NCBI RefSeq assembly: GCF_900100975.1
Contig: NZ_FNFX01000002.1
Location: 591,749 to 655,748, forward strand
From: Methylophilus rhizosphaerae
GTDB taxonomy: Bacteria; Pseudomonadota; Gammaproteobacteria; Burkholderiales; Methylophilaceae
Direction of reading: 5' to 3'
Length of the DNA: 64,000 nt
The notes beneath the pieces were generated by a model. The model saw only the letters and a program-made list of their open reading frames with translations. It searched no databases and had not been told where the DNA came from. Within the stretch, counting starts at the first letter, position 1, and each line of letters starts with the position of its first letter. Position numbers and translations under genes: made by a program. This document shows positions 45,043 to 56,309 of this stretch, piece after piece.

Positions 45043-46290
45043 TTATTGACCGTAGACAGGAAACTTGTCGGTCAGTGCATGTACTTTGGCTTTGACGGCT
45101 GCAATCACTTCTGCATTTTCCGGGTTGTCCAGTACATCAGCAATCAGGTTAGCCACTTGCTCGGCTTCTGCTTCCTTGAAACCACGCGTAGTAATCGCTG
45201 GCGAGCCGATACGGATACCGGAGGTCACGAATGGGCTTTCCGGATCGTTAGGAATTGCATTTTTGTTCACGGTGATGTGCGCCTGGCCCAGGTAGGCATC
45301 TGCCGCTTTACCAGTTAAGCCTTTAGGACGCAGATCAACCAGGAACACATGGGACTCGGTACGGCCAGAGATAATACGCAAGCCACGTGCTGCCAATGTT
45401 TTCGCCATGACGCTGGCGTTCTTCAATACCTGCTCCTGATAAGCCTTAAACTCTGGCTGCGCCGCTTCCAGGAAAGCGGTGGCTTTACCGGCAATCACGT
45501 GCATCAGCGGCCCCCCCTGCAGGCTTGGGAACACATTGGAGTTCAATGATTTTTCAAATTCTGCCTTGGCCATAATGATGCCACCACGGGGGCCACGCAG
45601 TGTTTTGTGTGTTGTCGAAGTCACAAAATCAGCGTGTGGTACCGGGTTAGGATAGACGCCCGCGGCAATCAGGCCGGAGTAATGCGCCATATCGACCATA
45701 AAATAAGCACCCACCTTTTTAGCGATTTCGGCCATACGGGCCCAGTCAAAACGCAAGGCATAAGCAGACGCGCCACCAATCAGCAGTTTTGGTTTGCACT
45801 CGATGGCAATGCGCTCCATCTCGTCATAGTCGATTTCTTCTTTATCGTTCAAACCGTAAGGCACGATATTGAACAACTTGCCGGACAAGTTGGCTGGCGA
45901 ACCATGGGTCAAGTGACCGCCGTGGCCCAGGTTCATGCCCATGACGGTATCGCCCGGTTTCAGGATGGAGAAATACACCGCCTGGTTGGCCTGTGAACCG
46001 GAGTGGGGTTGCACGTTGGCATATTCAGCACCGTACAAGGCTTTCAGGCGGTCAATCGCCAACTGCTCAACCTGGTCAACAAACTCACAGCCACCGTAGA
46101 AACGCTTGCCCGGATAACCTTCTGCATACTTGTTCGTCAGTTGCGAGCCCTGCGCTTCCATCACCGCCGGACTGGTGTAGTTTTCGGAGGCAATCAGCTC
46201 AATGTGCTGATGCTGGCGCTCCACTTCGGAGGAAATCATTTTGGCCAGTGCCGGGTCTGCAACGCTTAAATTTCTTGAAAAGCTAAACAT
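45043..46290 (-). CDS. glyA: Serine hydroxymethyltransferase
   Basis: 415 aa from ATG 46290 (MFSFSRNLS). PLP enzyme that interconverts serine and glycine with tetrahydrofolate, feeding one-carbon units. Motifs: [34 protein letters not shown] [22 protein letters not shown], and the PLP lysine in [14 protein letters not shown]. The upstream in-frame codons to 46404 lie over the probable promoter and are not used. Confidence 0.97.
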   Translation of the reverse strand: MFSFSRNLSVADPALAKMISSEVERQHQHIELIASENYTSPAVMEAQGSQLTNKYAEGYPGKRFYGGCEFVDQVEQLAIDRLKALYGAEYANVQPHSGSQANQAVYFSILKPGDTVMGMNLGHGGHLTHGSPANLSGKLFNIVPYGLNDKEEIDYDEMERIAIECKPKLLIGGASAYALRFDWARMAEIAKKVGAYFMVDMAHYSGLIAAGVYPNPVPHADFVTSTTHKTLRGPRGGIIMAKAEFEKSLNSNVFPSLQGGPLMHVIAGKATAFLEAAQPEFKAYQEQVLKNASVMAKTLAARGLRIISGRTESHVFLVDLRPKGLTGKAADAYLGQAHITVNKNAIPNDPESPFVTSGIRIGSPAITTRGFKEAEAEQVANLIADVLDNPENAEVIAAVKAKVHALTDKFPVYGQ

Positions 46291-46439
46291 GACGATCAAG
46301 TTTCCGTATCTATAACAATAAAGCGCGATTTTACCATGAGGCGCCCATGGCTTGCATCTTTCGCGACCGTCAGCTACAGGCGTCCCGTTTTTTTGTAATG
46401 GCAACGATGGCGGAGAAGGAATGCCGGCATTGTATGCCG

Positions 46440-46456
46440 CGCACCAGAGTTGTGCA
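46440..46456. promoter_or_regulatory. NtrC-type enhancer site of the candidate sRNA
   Basis: CGCACC-AGAGT-TGTGCA matches TGCACC-N5-GGTGCA in 10 of 12 fixed bases. Its centre lies about 119 bases upstream of the start predicted from the sigma-54 box at 46541. A further perfect palindrome CCAGCAATTGCTGG lies at 46463-46476. Confidence 0.5.
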
Positions 46457-46540
46457 CCTTATCCAGCAATTGCTGGGCTGGCTACACATATTTGATGGGT
46501 GAAAATAAATATCCTATTGATTTTAAATGACTATTTAACA

Positions 46541-46555
46541 TGGCACAGCTTATGC
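46541..46555 (+). promoter_or_regulatory. Sigma-54 promoter in the glyA-asmA gap
   Basis: TGGCACAGCTTATGC: complete TGGCAC at -24 and TGC at -12 with correct GG-N10-GC spacing, close to TGGCACG-N4-TTGC. It fires on the plus strand, away from glyA and antisense to no gene; the next plus-strand feature is an intrinsic terminator about 45 bases downstream. Preceded by an AT-rich stretch with an IHF-like AATCAA (reverse strand near 46520). Confidence 0.65.
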
Positions 46556-46566
46556 TTAATATTCAC

Positions 46567-46623
46567 CGTAAGCGTATATCTCCAAATCGCTCCCTCAACC
46601 CGGCTTCGGCCGGGTCTTTTTTT
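46567..46623 (+). ncRNA. Candidate sigma-54/NtrC-dependent small RNA
   Basis: Predicted from promoter and terminator: about 57 nt from +1 near 46567 to the T run ending at 46623. The 5' part is unpaired and pyrimidine-rich, with TATCTCC and GCTCCCTC, both complementary to Shine-Dalgarno-like GGAG sequences; the 3' part is the terminator stem. There is no start codon with a ribosome site. Both neighbours are on the minus strand, so the promoter and terminator have no protein gene to serve. No known Rfam family recognised. Confidence 0.5.
46598..46623 (+). terminator. Intrinsic terminator in the glyA-asmA gap
   Basis: ACCCGGC-TTCG-GCCGGGT stem with a stable UUCG tetraloop, followed by C and seven T on the plus strand. 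No protein-coding gene ends here on that strand, which supports a short non-coding transcript. Confidence 0.85.
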
Positions 46624-46646
46624 ACGCCCCCAATCACATCAGGTAT

Positions 46647-48683
46647 TTAATGCTGGCGTGCTTTCAATTGCTGCAAGGTATGCTGGCATCCTTCATCGCT
46701 CACGGCAGCGGCGTCACCAGGATCCAGGAAGGGCAGGATTGCAGCAAAAGGATTCAGCAATGCCAGCAACACCCCGCCGGCAACACGTGCGGCAATCGGA
46801 CCAGGACTGACTGATACTTTGGGATCGACAAATGGCCCGGTGACCAGAATCGGGGAACGTATGGTCAATGGTGAGAAGTTCTTCGGACTGGCCTGTAATT
46901 TGAGATTTAGCTGCTCCTGCCCCAGATTCACATCCCCGCTGACATTCACCAGGGTCACTGGCGTATCAATCAAGGCAGCCTCGGGAGTCAACACGCCCTG
47001 TTTCGCCTGCCAACCCATGACAGCACATTGCATGGGCAATGGCTGATCGCCCTTCACCAGTACACCAATGGCTTGCGCAATATCCAGCCCCGCAGCTTCG
47101 ACCACCAGATGGGAAATTTCACCCTGGCGCACCATCAATGCAACCTGCCCATCCAGCGATTTCAGCAAGGCGGAGGTGGAGCGCCCGCGTCCTTGCAGCT
47201 TGGCCTTACCACTCAATTTGCCCGAGATATACGCAGGCGATGCCGGCGTCGCGGGCTTCTCCTGGCCCTTTTTCTTGCCTGTGGCGGGTGTCACTTTCAG
47301 CCACTGTTCCAGGCGAATATCACGCACTGCCAGTTGAATCCCCCAGTCTGGTGCCGGCGGCGGCGATAAATCCGTATTCCCCGCATCATGGGCATCAATG
47401 GTCAGCGCACCAGATACAGTGCCCTGCGCCGTACTGGCTTCAAGCTCTGCCAAGCTTAATTTATGCTTCATCAGCGTCAAACGCAACTTCAACGGTGCAA
47501 TCCGTTGCCTGAATGCGTTGCCCAAATCAACAGCATCCAGGTGCACATCAATATCTGCGTTCATGCGGCCATAGGTAGTAAAGTCCAGCGGCTCATCCGG
47601 AAACAGCTTGCCAGGATGTGCGTTACCCGCCGTATTATCCTGCGCTGCCCCGAACGCAGGCGCCAGATCAGCCAGCATCAGCAGCGATCCTTGCAACTTG
47701 CCGCTGAGCAGGGGGATTTCGGGCGCCAGGTCATAGGCAAACTGCCCCGATAAATGACTGCGCCCTATGCGCGCAGCAGGTATGTTCACTTGCCAGCGGT
47801 CTGCATCCCTGTTAATTTCAGCACTGATATTGAACGAGGAAGTACGCGGAAAGGTCATGTCCAGCAAGTCGCCGACATCCGCCAGTGAAGGGCCACTGAC
47901 ATCGACCTTGCCTTTGACGCGTTGCGCGCCGAACAGGTCATACACGGCTCCGCGAAACTGCGCATTCACCGCCCCGTACTTCAGCCAGCCATGGGAGTTA
48001 ATGGGTGGCGAATCTTTGCCCTGGGTTGCCACGGGCAGAAACCCTTGGGTCACAAGTTCGCCTTGCAAGGGAAGATGCCGGAATTTGCCATTCACTTTCA
48101 CGCTGGATTCGGGTGCCTTCAGGTGTTCACCCTCTTCGGTAAAAAACTTCACGCTCAATTGCGCATTGGTCACTGCATCATCTACTTTGGCCTCGCCCTG
48201 GTTAACCGCCAATTGTTCAATCACCGGGAACGGGCGCGCCGGGCCGCTATCCTCCAGTTCAAAATCCCAGCTGGCGTGTTTATCTGCATGCCGGCTAAGG
48301 TAGGCATTGAGCTGATCGGCACGAATGGCCCGGATACGGTAAGGATCGCCTTCTTTCAGCGACCAGAGGTGGCGGTAGCGTAGCGACAGGTCCAGTCCTT
48401 GCGCATCCACAAAATAAGGCGCATCAAACCCTGCCGGGGCCGAGAGCTTCAGTCCTCCCACTTGCAGGCGCGGGCCACTCCCTACCAGCTGCAAGCGAAA
48501 TGGTCGCTCAATCTGCACGGACCGGTGTAATTTGTCCTGCATCAGTTGCTGTAAGGGTTGACGCAGAAATGGCCAACCGGCGATTTCACAACCCGCAATG
48601 ACCAACACCAGCGTCAAGAATATACCGGCAATCCACCTGGTGATTTTTACAGAGGGTGTTATTGTATGCACTCGATGCTCCAT
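46647..48683 (-). CDS. AsmA-family inner-membrane protein
   Basis: 678 aa with one N-terminal membrane helix (WIAGIFLTLVLVIAGCEIAGW) and a long periplasmic beta-rich region typical of AsmA/YhdP/TamB-like proteins (DKLHRSVQIERPFRLQLVG, LKLSAPAGFDAPYFVDAQGL, then C-terminal LKSLDGQVALMVRQGEISHLVVEAAGLDIAQ). Such proteins form lipid-transfer bridges to the outer membrane. A Lys/Pro/Ala-rich insert (GKKKGQEKPATPASP) lies near residue 475. ATG 48683 preferred. Confidence 0.9.
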   Translation of the reverse strand: MEHRVHTITPSVKITRWIAGIFLTLVLVIAGCEIAGWPFLRQPLQQLMQDKLHRSVQIERPFRLQLVGSGPRLQVGGLKLSAPAGFDAPYFVDAQGLDLSLRYRHLWSLKEGDPYRIRAIRADQLNAYLSRHADKHASWDFELEDSGPARPFPVIEQLAVNQGEAKVDDAVTNAQLSVKFFTEEGEHLKAPESSVKVNGKFRHLPLQGELVTQGFLPVATQGKDSPPINSHGWLKYGAVNAQFRGAVYDLFGAQRVKGKVDVSGPSLADVGDLLDMTFPRTSSFNISAEINRDADRWQVNIPAARIGRSHLSGQFAYDLAPEIPLLSGKLQGSLLMLADLAPAFGAAQDNTAGNAHPGKLFPDEPLDFTTYGRMNADIDVHLDAVDLGNAFRQRIAPLKLRLTLMKHKLSLAELEASTAQGTVSGALTIDAHDAGNTDLSPPPAPDWGIQLAVRDIRLEQWLKVTPATGKKKGQEKPATPASPAYISGKLSGKAKLQGRGRSTSALLKSLDGQVALMVRQGEISHLVVEAAGLDIAQAIGVLVKGDQPLPMQCAVMGWQAKQGVLTPEAALIDTPVTLVNVSGDVNLGQEQLNLKLQASPKNFSPLTIRSPILVTGPFVDPKVSVSPGPIAARVAGGVLLALLNPFAAILPFLDPGDAAAVSDEGCQHTLQQLKARQH

Positions 48684-48820
48684 AACCCGACATGATGCCA
48701 ATCATCCGGCGGCCTGACCAGTCCCGTGCGTCTGACACGCGTGTCAGCGGATTCCGTCAAACCCACCGCCCGCTGTCAGTTATAATGAACGCCATCAATG
48801 ATCACAAGGGAGTGCATGCC

Positions 48821-49015
48821 ATGAAATGGACCGATAGCCAGCGTATTGCTGAGGAGTTGTATGATAAATTTCCCGATATCGACCCTAAAACCATCCGTTT
48901 TACCGACCTGATGCAATGGGTCATGGAGCTGGAAGGTTTCAATGATGATCCAGCCCACTGTGGTGAAAAAATCCTCGAGGCTATCCAGCTGGCCTGGATA
49001 GAAGAAGCCGAATAA
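48821..49015 (+). CDS. iscX: Fe-S cluster assembly adaptor IscX
   Basis: 64 aa acidic protein: [19 protein letters not shown], then [20 protein letters not shown] and IQLAWIEEA. IscX binds IscS and modulates cluster assembly. ATG 48821 follows AAGGGAG by 8 bases; the longer upstream reading frame is not needed. In many bacteria it closes the isc operon, but here it stands alone before a phosphomannomutase, which starts on the very next base after its stop codon. Confidence 0.93.
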   Translation: MKWTDSQRIAEELYDKFPDIDPKTIRFTDLMQWVMELEGFNDDPAHCGEKILEAIQLAWIEEAE

Positions 49016-50419
49016 ATGGCTGCATTGCCAGCATCCATTTTCAAGGCTTACGATATCCGCGGTATTGTCGATGATACGCTGACAGCAGATATTGTGCGCC
49101 AGATTGGGCTGGCACTGGGCACGCAGGCACAAGCGTGTGGCGAACATACGGTATGTGTAGGGTACGATGGCCGTTTATCCAGCCCTGCCCTGGCTACAGC
49201 ACTGACCGAAGGGATTACACACACCGGCACTCACGTGATCTCGCTGGGCATGGTCACAACACCCATGCTCTATTTCGCGGCACACACCCTGGGGCAAACC
49301 AGCAGTGGCGTGATGCTGACCGGCAGCCATAATCCGCCGCAATATAACGGGTTGAAAATGGTGATTGGCGGGGAAACACTGAGCAGCGCAGCCATCCAGG
49401 CACTCAGGCAACGCATCATGGCGCAACAGTTCCAGCAGTCACCCGCGCCGGGCAAGGTGACTGCCTACGATATTTTCCCCGCTTACCTGGAAGCCATCGT
49501 TGCCGACATCCGGCTCGCGCGCCCTATGCGGGTAGTGATTGATTGCGGGAATGGGGTGGCAGGTGCTTATGCGCTAGCGTTGTTCAAAGCGCTGGGTTGC
49601 GAGGTGGAGCCCCTGTTTTGCGAGGTTGACGGGCATTTCCCCAATCACCACCCTGACCCGGTGGAAGAAAAGAACCTGCAGGATGTCATGGCCAGGCTAC
49701 ATACCAGCGATGCAGAAATCGGGCTGGCCTTTGACGGCGATGGTGATCGCCTGGGCGTAGTCACCAAGCAGGGAAAGGTTATCCGCAGTGACCGGCAGCT
49801 CATGTTATTTACCGAAGACGTACTGGCACATCAGCCTGGTAGCAAGGTAGTGTTTGATGTGAAGTCAACCCGTCATTTATTCTCCTGGATACGTGACCAT
49901 GGCGGACAGCCGGTGATCTGGAAAACCGGCCACTCGCTGATGAAAGCCAAAATCAGGGAAACTGGCGCCGCTATCGGTGGTGAGCTCTCCGGCCACCTGT
50001 TCTTCAATGACAGCAAGGCAGGCAAGGCACGCTGGTTTGGCTTTGATGACGGCCTATACAGTGCAGCCCGTTTACTGGAGATCGTCAGCCGTCACCCTGA
50101 TGTCAGTGCCGTGCTGGAAGCATTGCCTGACAGCATCAATACTCCTGAGCTGCAAATCACCATGGCAGAAGGCGAACCACACTCGCTGATTGCAGTATTG
50201 CAGCAATCTGCACAGTTCCCGGATGCCATCGACATCATTACCATCGACGGCCTGCGGGTCGAATACGCCGACGGCTTTGGCCTGATCCGTGCATCGAATA
50301 CCCAGCCGGTACTGACCTTACGCTTTGAAGCAGACGATGAAACTGCACTTATCCGCATCCAACAATCATTCAGGCAAATGTTACGCAATGCCGCCCCAGG
50401 CTTGAAAATCCCTTTTTAG
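49016..50419 (+). CDS. algC: Phosphomannomutase/phosphoglucomutase
   Basis: 467 aa alpha-D-phosphohexomutase. Catalytic phosphoserine loop GVMLTGSHNPPQYNGLK, metal-binding DGDGDR (in LAFDGDGDRLG), sugar-binding GGELSGHLFF and C-terminal phosphate loop RASNTQPVLTLRFE. The AlgC/ManB-like subfamily makes mannose-1-P and glucose-1-P for surface polysaccharides. Abuts iscX without a gap. Confidence 0.93.
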   Translation: MAALPASIFKAYDIRGIVDDTLTADIVRQIGLALGTQAQACGEHTVCVGYDGRLSSPALATALTEGITHTGTHVISLGMVTTPMLYFAAHTLGQTSSGVMLTGSHNPPQYNGLKMVIGGETLSSAAIQALRQRIMAQQFQQSPAPGKVTAYDIFPAYLEAIVADIRLARPMRVVIDCGNGVAGAYALALFKALGCEVEPLFCEVDGHFPNHHPDPVEEKNLQDVMARLHTSDAEIGLAFDGDGDRLGVVTKQGKVIRSDRQLMLFTEDVLAHQPGSKVVFDVKSTRHLFSWIRDHGGQPVIWKTGHSLMKAKIRETGAAIGGELSGHLFFNDSKAGKARWFGFDDGLYSAARLLEIVSRHPDVSAVLEALPDSINTPELQITMAEGEPHSLIAVLQQSAQFPDAIDIITIDGLRVEYADGFGLIRASNTQPVLTLRFEADDETALIRIQQSFRQMLRNAAPGLKIPF

Positions 50420-50429
50420 CCACCATTGA

Positions 50430-50969
50430 ATGAGCATGCGACATGCCACTCAACAGGTTCTTTCACACAGGCGCAACCTGCTGTATTTGCTCGCCTGGCT
50501 AGCCCTTGCCGCACTGGTCTGGTTTTTGGTTGACCGTATACAGCACCCCAATACGCTGGAGCAACTCGACCAGCAACAGGTCGTCAGCCTCAAGCGTGGC
50601 CCGGATGGCCACTACAGCGCCGAGGCCCTGATTAACGGCGAACGCGTGCGGGTACTGATTGATACCGGTGCCACCGGGGTCGCGATCTCACAACACGTCG
50701 CTGACCGTTTGGGACTCATCAGCCAGGACGCGATCAGTACGCGTACAGCCAATGGCACGGCGGTGTCTTACCTGGTGCGCCTGAAAACAGTCCAGCTGGG
50801 TGGCATTGTTGCACATGACGTCGCGGCGACGATCTCCCCCGGCCTGGAAGGAGATGCATTATTGGGCATGAGTTTTCTGGGGCGCATGGATGTTAGGCTG
50901 TATCGCGGCGTGATGACGATACGAGATGGCGAGAGCAGTACAACGTTATCTTCCGGCCCCATCCCTTAA
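50430..50969 (+). CDS. Retropepsin-like (clan AA) aspartic protease, TIGR02281 type
   Basis: 179 aa, one N-terminal membrane helix (LLYLLAWLALAALVWFLV) and a periplasmic single-lobe aspartic protease domain with active site VLIDTGATGVAIS (about 76-88), followed by ALLGMSFLGRMDV. It probably acts as a dimer. It begins 10 bases after the phosphomannomutase stop and overlaps the end of the convergent monooxygenase gene by 4 bases. Confidence 0.9.
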   Translation: MSMRHATQQVLSHRRNLLYLLAWLALAALVWFLVDRIQHPNTLEQLDQQQVVSLKRGPDGHYSAEALINGERVRVLIDTGATGVAISQHVADRLGLISQDAISTRTANGTAVSYLVRLKTVQLGGIVAHDVAATISPGLEGDALLGMSFLGRMDVRLYRGVMTIRDGESSTTLSSGPIP

Positions 50970-51340
50970 ACGGCGATATCTTTCCTGAAACCATACTCCA
51001 GAACAAAGTACTGCGGATGCATGCCTGCAAGCACATCCCGCAATCGGGCCAGTTCGACCGCCGGGCCATGCACTTCCATGCGCACCAGCTCAGAAACCTC
51101 ACCCATCTCGTGCAAGATGGGGCGCAGGTTTTCGATATGTGACAATAGCGCAGCCGCATCGCGAAAGCCCTCACGGCAATGCGCAAGATCGCCGTCGAAA
51201 CTAAAGCCGTAATACAAACAACCGGGCTCGCGCGACGACCATTGCACATACTTTTCACAGATGAGGCGGAAAGCGGCGGCTTTGCCGGGATGGATTTCAA
51301 AGTACGGTGACACTGAGCAACAGCTATCCTGCATGGTCAT
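50966..51340 (-). CDS. Antibiotic-biosynthesis-monooxygenase-like small protein
   Basis: 124 aa with a ferredoxin-like ABM/quinol-monooxygenase pattern (YFEIHPGKAAAFRLICEKY, GCLYYGFSFDGDLAHCREGF, ENLRPILHEMGEV). Such proteins bind quinone or haem-like substrates. Likely start at 51340 (MTMQDSC); the N-terminus has two adjacent cysteines. No clear operon partner. Substrate unknown. Confidence 0.8.
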   Translation of the reverse strand: MTMQDSCCSVSPYFEIHPGKAAAFRLICEKYVQWSSREPGCLYYGFSFDGDLAHCREGFRDAAALLSHIENLRPILHEMGEVSELVRMEVHGPAVELARLRDVLAGMHPQYFVLEYGFRKDIAV

Positions 51341-51377
51341 AATGTGATGTTTTCTTAAGGGAATGCAACGAGAAAGA

Positions 51378-52934
51378 TCAATTCGCCAGTTCGGCACCTT
51401 CGACCACCACACGGAAGAACTGCAAGGCAGCCTGGTCCTGGATACGGAAGCCAGTCGCCACCGAGCCGCGCTTGCCGGGCGCGATACCTCCGGTAATCAG
51501 CATGGAACGGGTCTGGTTGACCAGGCGGCCATGGCTGTCGTATTGCAACATACGGACTTGCACGCGCCCGACCGGGACACTGCTGCTGTTTTGCACCGCG
51601 GCGTAAACCATGCCGGTGTTATCCGCCAGCGGGCCGGCAGGCAGGTAGCGCGCAGGATTACGCGGCAGGTCTATGCGCATGGCTCGGCCGGCAGCTTCCT
51701 TGCCGATCTCGGAATCAGAACTGGCCGCTAACTGGTAATGCTGCAATGCCAATGCAGTTTCACCACGCCCTTCCGCAATCTGCCCGAGCAGCGCATAGCC
51801 AGGTGCCGTTGGCAGCAAGGCATTGGCTTTTTTCAGGAAAGGTTCTGCCTGCGCTTTTTTACCCTCATTAAATAAGGCGATGCCGCTTTGCACATAGGGT
51901 TTGAAATAACCCGGCTGCATCTGGATCGCCTTGTCATAAAACGCCAGCGCTTCAGTCGTGTTCTTCTTGCTCAGGGCAATATCCCCTAACAGCTCCTGGA
52001 AACGGGCTTCGCGCGGTTCGATGCTGAGCGCCTTGTTGGCCAGGTTCCTGGCTTTATCAGCATCCCCTTTCTGCAACGCGGCTTTGCCTTCATCATAGGC
52101 TTTATACGCTTCCCGTGTAGACATCAGCCTGGCGACTTGCTGGGCATAAACTTCTTTGCCCATTTCGCCGCCAGCGCCCAACGCCTGCAAGGTTTGCTTG
52201 TTCAGATCGACACGTTCCTGCGAAGGAGGATGGCTGGCAAACAGGCCGGACATGAAATCCTGCCGATTGCCCGCACTCAGACGCACAAAGGTTTCCTGCA
52301 GCGTCACGGCCGCAGCCGGATCATAGCCAGCCAGTTTCATGTATTTCATACCATAGTGATCCGCCTCAGACTCGGCATCGCGACCATATTTGCTGGAAAT
52401 CAGCTGGCCGCCCAGCTGGGCACCGCCCACCACCATATTGGCATAGTTTGAGTCACGCGTGGCCAGGCCCACTGCCAGCATCGCGCCTTGTAAAAATACA
52501 CCGCGTTCCATGCTTTTGGCGCCATGGCGCGCAGCCGCGTGCACAATCTCATGCCCAAGTACGGCTGCCAGCTCCGCTTCGCTGTGCAATTCGTAAAGCA
52601 AACCACGGTTGAAGGCGATTTTGCCACCTGGCATGGCCCATGCATTGGGAACCGAATCATTCAGCACCACAAATTCGTACGGCAAATCCGGCCGGTCAGA
52701 CACTGCGGCCAGTTTCTGGCCGACTTGCTGCACATAACGGGTCAGCTCCGCATCCAGCGTATAGTCGCCGCCTTGGGACTGGCGCGCAGGGCTGTAATTC
52801 TGCTGCCCCAGCTGGATTTCCTTGTCTTGCGAGACAAACTGGAACTCATGCTGTTTGGTCACCGGATTCACGCCACAGGCCAGCAAGCCTGCAGACAATA
52901 ATACCGGGCCAAGCATTCTTCTCTTTATCATCAT
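51378..52934 (-). CDS. M48-family metalloprotease lipoprotein with TPRs (BepA-like)
   Basis: 518 aa. Lipobox LLAC near residue 20 makes it a lipoprotein in the periplasm. Zinc protease motif HEIVHAAARHG (HExxH) near residue 126 with third ligand Glu in DAESEADHYG. C-terminal TPR repeats (about 270-410: ARNLANKALSIEPREARFQELLGDIALSKKNTTEALAFYDKAI). BepA/YfgC-like proteins check outer-membrane protein assembly. It is followed on the same strand only by the monooxygenase gene 37 bases on. Confidence 0.93.
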   Translation of the reverse strand: MMIKRRMLGPVLLSAGLLACGVNPVTKQHEFQFVSQDKEIQLGQQNYSPARQSQGGDYTLDAELTRYVQQVGQKLAAVSDRPDLPYEFVVLNDSVPNAWAMPGGKIAFNRGLLYELHSEAELAAVLGHEIVHAAARHGAKSMERGVFLQGAMLAVGLATRDSNYANMVVGGAQLGGQLISSKYGRDAESEADHYGMKYMKLAGYDPAAAVTLQETFVRLSAGNRQDFMSGLFASHPPSQERVDLNKQTLQALGAGGEMGKEVYAQQVARLMSTREAYKAYDEGKAALQKGDADKARNLANKALSIEPREARFQELLGDIALSKKNTTEALAFYDKAIQMQPGYFKPYVQSGIALFNEGKKAQAEPFLKKANALLPTAPGYALLGQIAEGRGETALALQHYQLAASSDSEIGKEAAGRAMRIDLPRNPARYLPAGPLADNTGMVYAAVQNSSSVPVGRVQVRMLQYDSHGRLVNQTRSMLITGGIAPGKRGSVATGFRIQDQAALQFFRVVVEGAELAN

Positions 52935-52956
52935 GCAGCCACTCCCGCCATTATCT

Positions 52957-54594
<1,638 letters not shown>

Positions 54595-54680
54595 CTATAA
54601 CTCAGAACAGTGACTGAGTTTATTGTATTACAAATTGATGACCGTTTTATGCCAGCACCAGCGGCACGCCAAAAATGTGC

Positions 54681-56309
54681 CTAAGGCTCGCCAGCACTTA
54701 GATCATGCAATTGCGCCAGGATATTTTGCTGGCCAATCTGCTCGACGAGTCCGGCCATTGCAAGTTTTGCCAGTACATTGGGACGTACCTCGCAAATGAC
54801 CAGCCGTGTCTTGTGACGTTTGCAGTTATCCAGCAGGTCCCCCAAAGCTTGCATCCCGGTCGCATCGATAAAGGGCACTCTGCCAACACGCAACACCAGG
54901 GTTCTGGCATGCCCGTGCACTGATTCCAGCACACTTTCCAGTCGCTCTGCCGCACCAAAAAAGAACGGGCCATCTATCGCAAACACCACCGTGCCTGCAG
55001 GCAAGTTCAGCGGCCTTCCTGGCACTTCCCTGGCAAGCACCTCATGTGCCTGCTGCTCAACGATGACCGCCTCAGACATGCGCTTCATGAACAGTAATGA
55101 AGCGATGACCACACCAATATTGACGGCAATCACCAGGTCCCCCAATACCGTCAATGTAAAAGTGATTAGTAGTACAGTCACATCTGCACGCGGCGCAGTC
55201 TTTACCATATGGTGAAAGCGGTGCAGTTCGCTCATATTCCATGCCACCACAAACAGAATGGCGGATAAGGCACACAGCGGAATGAGCGCAGCCAGTGGCG
55301 CGAGCACCAGCACGATGATCACCAGCGTCAGCGCATGCACAATGCCTGCCAGCGGACTCGTTGCACCATTGCGGATATTGGTAGCGGTACGGGCGATAGC
55401 GCCTGTCGCAGCGAATCCGCCAAAGAGCGGGGAAAAGATATTGGCGACGCCCTGGCCGACCAGTTCCTGATTCGAGTCGTGCCTGGTGCCAGCCATGCCA
55501 TCCGCAACCACCGCCGAAAGCAGCGATTCAATCGCCCCCAGCAATGCAATGGTAAATGCAGGACCCATCAAGTGCAGTACCTCGGAAAAGGTCACCGAAG
55601 GCAGCGAGAATTGCGGCAGGCTTTGCGGAATCCCCCCGAAAGCACTACCTATGGTCGCTACCCCTTCAAATGCAAACAACCACTGGATGACTGTCGCTGC
55701 GACCATGGCGACCAACGGCGCAGGAATCCGCTTGAAAACACGTGGTGAAGTGAGCAACACCGCAAGCGTGAACACAGCAAGCGCGGCCGTTTCAAGATGC
55801 ATGCCCGGGAAGGCCTGCAGCAAATGCCAGAGTTTCTGGTGGAATTGCTCACCCCCGCTTGCAGGATGCAATCCGAAGAAATCCTTCCACTGGCCAACCC
55901 AAATGATGACACCTATTCCGCTGGTAAAGCCGACAATGACAGGATCGGGAATATATTTGATGACGCCACCCATGCGCGTCAGTCCCATCAGCATGAGTAT
56001 GCCGCCTGCCATCAGCGTTGCGACCTGCAAACCTTCGATACCGTATTTGGCAGTAATCCCGGCCAGAATCACGATAAAGGCGCCGGTCGGCCCTGCGATT
56101 TGCAAGCGGCTCCCACCCAGCATAGAGGTCAGTCCGCCAGCCACAATCGCGGTATACAGTCCCTGTTCCGGCTTGGCACCAGAGGCGATGGCAAAAGCCA
56201 TTGCCAGAGGTAAGGCGACCACCCCCACGATCACACCAGCCAATACATTATTCATCCAGTGCGGTCTGGAAAACAGGCCTGCGCGCTTTGCTTCAAGTAA
56301 GGCAATCAT
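54681..56309 (-). CDS. SulP-family anion transporter with STAS domain
   Basis: 542 aa from ATG 56309 (MIALLEAKRAG). Transmembrane part with NVLAGVIVGVVALPLAMAFAIASG (SulP signature region) and TGAIARTATNIRNGATSPLAGI; C-terminal STAS domain (VFAIDGPFFFGAAERLESVLES and LRVGRVPFIDATGMQALGDLL). Transports sulfate, bicarbonate or other anions. Upstream in-frame codons to 56450 are probably untranslated. Confidence 0.92.
   Translation of the reverse strand: MIALLEAKRAGLFSRPHWMNNVLAGVIVGVVALPLAMAFAIASGAKPEQGLYTAIVAGGLTSMLGGSRLQIAGPTGAFIVILAGITAKYGIEGLQVATLMAGGILMLMGLTRMGGVIKYIPDPVIVGFTSGIGVIIWVGQWKDFFGLHPASGGEQFHQKLWHLLQAFPGMHLETAALAVFTLAVLLTSPRVFKRIPAPLVAMVAATVIQWLFAFEGVATIGSAFGGIPQSLPQFSLPSVTFSEVLHLMGPAFTIALLGAIESLLSAVVADGMAGTRHDSNQELVGQGVANIFSPLFGGFAATGAIARTATNIRNGATSPLAGIVHALTLVIIVLVLAPLAALIPLCALSAILFVVAWNMSELHRFHHMVKTAPRADVTVLLITFTLTVLGDLVIAVNIGVVIASLLFMKRMSEAVIVEQQAHEVLAREVPGRPLNLPAGTVVFAIDGPFFFGAAERLESVLESVHGHARTLVLRVGRVPFIDATGMQALGDLLDNCKRHKTRLVICEVRPNVLAKLAMAGLVEQIGQQNILAQLHDLSAGEP

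Noticed and set aside
48692..48820. Long N-terminal extension of iscX
   Set aside because: IscX proteins begin at MKWTD; a good ribosome site lies before 48821 and the extension overlaps the promoter region.
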